DNA of 64,000 nucleotides, taken from the NCBI GenBank assembly GCA_963513935.1, contig OY740768.1:69056231-69120230 (forward strand). Reading direction: 5' to 3'. This DNA comes from Aphrophora alni. Its lineage: Eukaryota; Arthropoda; Insecta; Hemiptera; Aphrophoridae. The position numbers and the translations under genes are program-made. This document shows, in pieces, positions 60,395-64,000 of this stretch. Each line of letters opens with the position of its first letter. The stretch's first letter is position 1. The notes under the pieces were generated by a model. The model was not told the origin of the DNA, made no database searches, and was given only the letters and a program-made list of their open reading frames with translations.

Positions 60395-61570
60395 CATTAA
60401 TAGGCTACTGGTTGTCACACCCCATCATAAAAGTTGTTTTTACTAGAATTTAATAATTCTACCCCGCATCAAAATTTTGAGTTAATGGGACCCCATTCTT
60501 CATACATAACACATGTATGTTTAAAGTTTCCATTGTTTTCACCCCAACACTTCGATATTTTTTTCTGAATTTTAATCTTCCGCGGGTCACCTAGTCTAAC
60601 TTAAACTGGAAAATTTAAAGAAAAAGGCGATAAATACTGGTTCTTGAGATTATACGTGAGATAAACATCATTAGGAGATAATATTAATGTGTTCTTATAC
60701 GGGTAAAATACCTGTGGAAATCAATTTCCTAATTTTTTAAAACTACAGAACGTATTTTAGAAGTAATAGTAATTTATATGATATTGCATATTTTAGAACA
60801 TGGAGAAAAAAATTGTTCACGGTTTTAAATGTTCTTAAGTAACTAAAAATTCAAAATTACACGATTTCTCATTTTTTTAAATATTTTAATGAAAGATTTA
60901 CCATTTTGTTTTATTTCATTAGGTATAGTTTTATGGTGATTGTCCTTTTTAAGATATTCTCATGTGTTTCTTATAGAACTTCTTAACCAATTAAAAGTAG
61001 CAACATATTAAACAGACGGATGGATTTTTATAAATTTCGAACTTGTGACCTATTGTTGTGACTAACATGAATAGGTTTTGTCGAAATCGGGTAGGTAGTT
61101 TCAGACAAAAATTAACAACATAGATATGTAAACTAACCCAACAATTCTTTACATATTTATATTACGTAGTAAGGAAAGTGTTGTGATGGCGTAAAAATGA
61201 CGCCATCTTGTTTTCTTTGAGACATTAAGGATACGACTGAATGATTTCTGTCTGTCGTTCTTATGATGCTTATCTCACTACAGGAAGGTGCACTTTGAAG
61301 TGAGATGGGTGTTTCAGGGAATATAGAAGAGTGGTGAAAATAAATAGAGGATCAAAAATCATCTCAAGGAAAAGCATGGTGGTTGAGATTTGAAAAGAGG
61401 GATGATATTCAAGGAAAGGTTAGATTTTGGTCAAAGTTGATTTAGAGTTTGGGGAAGTCAAGGTAAATAAAAGTAGGGGTAGCCGAAAAATTATAAGCTA
61501 AATTTTACATTAACCGATTTGAATTAAATCTGAATTAATAAGTTATGTTTGTTTTCGAATTTGACAACAT
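59570..61570. other. Intergenic region, nothing recognised
   Basis: It holds a 9-G run (59887-59895) and a run of 27 A (60363-60389). The A-run could be a retroposon tail, but no target duplication or body was identified. The frame at 59578-59853 is not recognisable. Confidence 0.5.
61185..61207. repeat. Perfect 8-bp hairpin
   Basis: GATGGCGT and ACGCCATC are separated by a 7-base loop AAAAATG, in otherwise unremarkable DNA. Confidence 0.6.
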
Positions 61571-61577
61571 TGAGGGG

Positions 61578-61740
61578 CTCACTTACAGTGAGTACGTGAA
61601 CTACATCTCCCTCCTTTATCTTTCATATCAGGTCCCTCTCCAACCCTAACGCTATATTAGAGTATTCGAGGGCTAGCTGTCTCTATTGTATGTTTTATGT
61701 TTTAAGTCGATGAAGACACCAAGGTTCCCCTTTATACTAG
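61578..61740 (+). repeat. Dispersed repeat DR-A, copy 8
   Basis: Shares CTCACTTACAGTGAGTACG, TTTCATATCAGGTCCCTCTC, GAGTATTCGAGGGCTAG and CCCCTTTATACTAG with the family. Confidence 0.85.
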
Positions 61741-61744
61741 AACA

Positions 61745-62070
61745 AAAAATTGAACTTAAATATATTTTTGTTGTTGTGTAATTGGAAACTCATATGCTTT
61801 TTACATTATATTATTATATATTTAATTTTAGAGGGTATATGATCAGCCTATAGCCATAGAGTGAAAAGAACATTTGTGTACAAGTATAAGTTTTTCTTAT
61901 TTAATTAACAAAAAAAGAATGATTAATAATAAAAAATAAAATTATCAGCTAGTAGAAATTTAACAATTTAGTAAAATAAAATTGTTGTAGTTACCAAATA
62001 GATTTATTAACTGTAATCTCAAGTTAAACTTCATTAAATTGAAGAAATTAGTAAAACGCAATTTAATCCT
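61745..62070. other. AT-rich spacer
   Basis: Very AT-rich spacer between two DR-A copies. Nothing recognised. Confidence 0.5.
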
Positions 62071-62074
62071 CGGC

Positions 62075-62190
62075 GCTCACTATAGTGGCAAACCCGAGGA
62101 GACCTTGCTGGATATACACCTTTTTCGTGTAGTCTTAGGTTACATCTTGTACATATCCTGTACTAGACCAACTCTTCTAAGACAATGGAA
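62075..62190 (+). repeat. Dispersed repeat DR-A, copy 9
   Basis: Shares GCTCACTATAGTGGCAAACC, CTGGATATACACCTTTTTC, GTGTAGTCTTAGGTTACATC and GACCAACTCTT with the family. Confidence 0.85.
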
Positions 62191-62524
62191 CATCATCCTG
62201 CAATTTTATAGTATCCTGATATGTTAGAATCAAAGAAAGAGCAAAGTCAAATCCCATTTTTGATGTCATTTGGCGTCGCGGGTTCGCAAGAAAGATTTTT
62301 TTTATTCTGAAAACGATGGCGTGCCCTTAAGGAAAGGAAATACCCAAATTATAAGTTTTATAATTTAGCGATTCCAGACTTTTTAGTCACTGAATCTTTT
62401 TTACTGGCTGACTAGATAGATATGAATTTTATTTTCACTTTCAAGACACATAAAAATCAAAAATAGTTGTAACAAAAATCTCCGACTGCCTGCCTATCCG
62501 ACTTACTGACCCCCCCCCCCCCTT

Positions 62525-62690
62525 TCACTCAGAGACTGTGCGCGGCAGTGGCATTCCCGAAGGACCTAACTGGATCTACTACTACACTCTTTTCCATGTA
62601 GTCTTGGATTAAATCCCTCTCTTCCATTAATTCCTCTAAAGTCTCTCTTGACCAACTCTGGTTCTTTTCTGATCATGGTGGCTTACGGGG
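62525..62690 (+). repeat. Dispersed repeat DR-A, copy 10
   Basis: Shares GGCATTCCCGAAGGACCTAA, CTGGATCTACTACTACAC, CCATGTAGTCTTGGATTAAA and CTCTCTTGACCAACTCTGGT. A run of 13 C (62510-62522) lies just upstream, as a shorter C run does at copy 4. Confidence 0.85.
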
Positions 62691-62904
62691 GTGGCTTACA
62701 TAATAAAATTTCTCAATTTTAATAGCTCCTTTCATATAGGTAAAAAAAACTCTCTATAAATTCTTATTAGAACTGCACACCTACAATGTAATTAATTATT
62801 TTGGTGGTTAAAATTTATTTATTTAATTTTCTATGAAAAACTTTCTATTTATTTATCTTGACTTTTTTTTACAGACTGCGCATGCTCTTAGGCCTACCTT
62901 CCTT

Positions 62905-62929
62905 CCCCCCCTCTCTCTCTCTCTCTCTC
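62905..62929 (+). repeat. C-run and (CT)n microsatellite
   Basis: Seven C are followed by nine CT units and CACACAG. Confidence 0.9.
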
Positions 62930-62934
62930 ACACA

Positions 62935-64000
62935 GTGTGGGAACTCCGAACCTTGACAGATCCAACAACTACTCCTGCCTACTAGGAGAATAGAGCTTTG
63001 CAAGGGTTTATTCAACGCCTGCAACAACGTCCGTTACATTTCCTTGAAATAATTAAATACACTCCAGTTTGTCATGAATTACAAAGTACTGTAAAGAGAC
63101 CCTCTTCTTAACTGAATTATAATTTTATTTCTATATTAGACACACTTATAGTGGAGACAAGTAATATAGTATTTATATTATTATAGGAAATAGCTCCTTG
63201 AGCATATATGGGTGCCGTGTATACTCAACCTGTCAGACTGTGTGTGGGTGTTCTTTTAAGACAAATAATCCTTGATTAATTTTAGTACAAACTGTGTTCA
63301 CCATAACTCATACTCTAAAATAGCTACTTAGCAATTAGCAAAATATTGAAAGAAACAAAACGGTCTTGTATTCTTAGAAAGTCTCACCTGGCTGAGATAT
63401 CAACAGCTTCCACTTTAACTATTATAATACGTTTTTAACTTTCTACTGACTTACCTATTATCTTGTGAAATACCATTCGAAAGGTTTATTTATAATTAAG
63501 AACAAAATTAATGACACCTATAAAAAGTCTGTAAGACACCCCAAATCAAAATTACAGGCTAAAAACTATCACTATAACGCCGAAACTTGTGTATTTTTTC
63601 GGGAAATTCGGGTCTAGGTGTTCGATCGCTATAAGGAAAGAAGATTAAGGAGAAAATTTAATATTGAATGAAAACAACAATTTGAAGTTTTCTGCTTCTT
63701 ACAAAGGCTACAGAATAACCAAAAGTCATCCACTACTGTACTTCCCTTTATTGTAATAGAGTAATGAGAGTTATGAGTATATTAAATAATAACCAATAAG
63801 GACAGAGTTCATTCAATGTGTTTGTAGTATTAAACCTATGATATGTGATCACCTTTTGGTACTTAGTTTCTTAATTAAATGTAATCACAATGTTGATTTC
63901 TATTTTCAAAAATAAGTCTCATTATCTAATTTTTTTTAAATATATTTGTGCAATTAGATTTTAATAAAAAAAATTAGGTTTAAAACCCCTTCTTTTTTAT
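62935..64000. other. Terminal stretch, nothing recognised
   Basis: About 1 kb without supportable genes or repeats. The window ends in AT-rich DNA. Confidence 0.5.

Overview
The window is AT-rich, intron-containing animal DNA. The protein similarities, the short introns with GT..AG ends and the mix of mariner, hAT-like, PIF/Harbinger and LTR-type elements suggest an insect. A hemipteran is my guess, but no species marker is present. There is no bacterial signal: no operons, no Shine-Dalgarno sites and no CRISPR array.

Layout. 1-550: a dispersed repeat (called DR-A here) and plain AT-rich DNA. 552-9473: a young LTR-retrotransposon-like element with two 1.72-kb direct terminal repeats. They are in register with no indel over 1710 bp and matched wherever compared. 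A TACT target duplication flanks it. It has one long intact reading frame (496 aa, unrecognised) and no visible reverse transcriptase, protease or integrase. 9637-10448: an 812-bp hAT-type non-autonomous element with an 8-bp target duplication. 12358-15074: a dead mariner (DD41D-type catalytic spacing) with terminal inverted repeats of over 200 bp. 15305-15506: a foldback hairpin. 16376-27316: the one convincing host gene, a six-exon aldo-keto reductase (328 aa) with TATA box, poly(A) signal, a 185-bp minisatellite in intron 1 and a foldback element in intron 5.

27.3-40.7 kb is gene-poor: a head-to-head pair of tRNA-like sequences, a 2 x 177-bp tandem duplication, an uninterrupted (GA)93 tract, a diverged ~0.7-1.0-kb segmental duplication, a 31-bp repeat pair and a mariner-type MITE. 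40.8-43.0 kb is a satellite whose 188-bp unit is built from ~22-bp monomers. 43-64 kb is mostly degraded repeats: most copies of DR-A, an internally deleted PIF/Harbinger element joining a MADF-domain fragment to the start of a transposase, a ~540-bp foldback element, a small gene-like unit for a 74-aa acidic protein lying between two 94-bp direct repeats, and an unrecognised frameshifted coding remnant.

The aldo-keto reductase is the only gene for which a cellular function can be read. The most unusual object is the 8.9-kb terminal-repeat element: a unique frame, a 127-bp iterated leader, a duplicated LTR-end/primer-site module, a nearly perfect hairpin beside the right repeat, and a cytosine-depleted 3.6-kb non-coding body.
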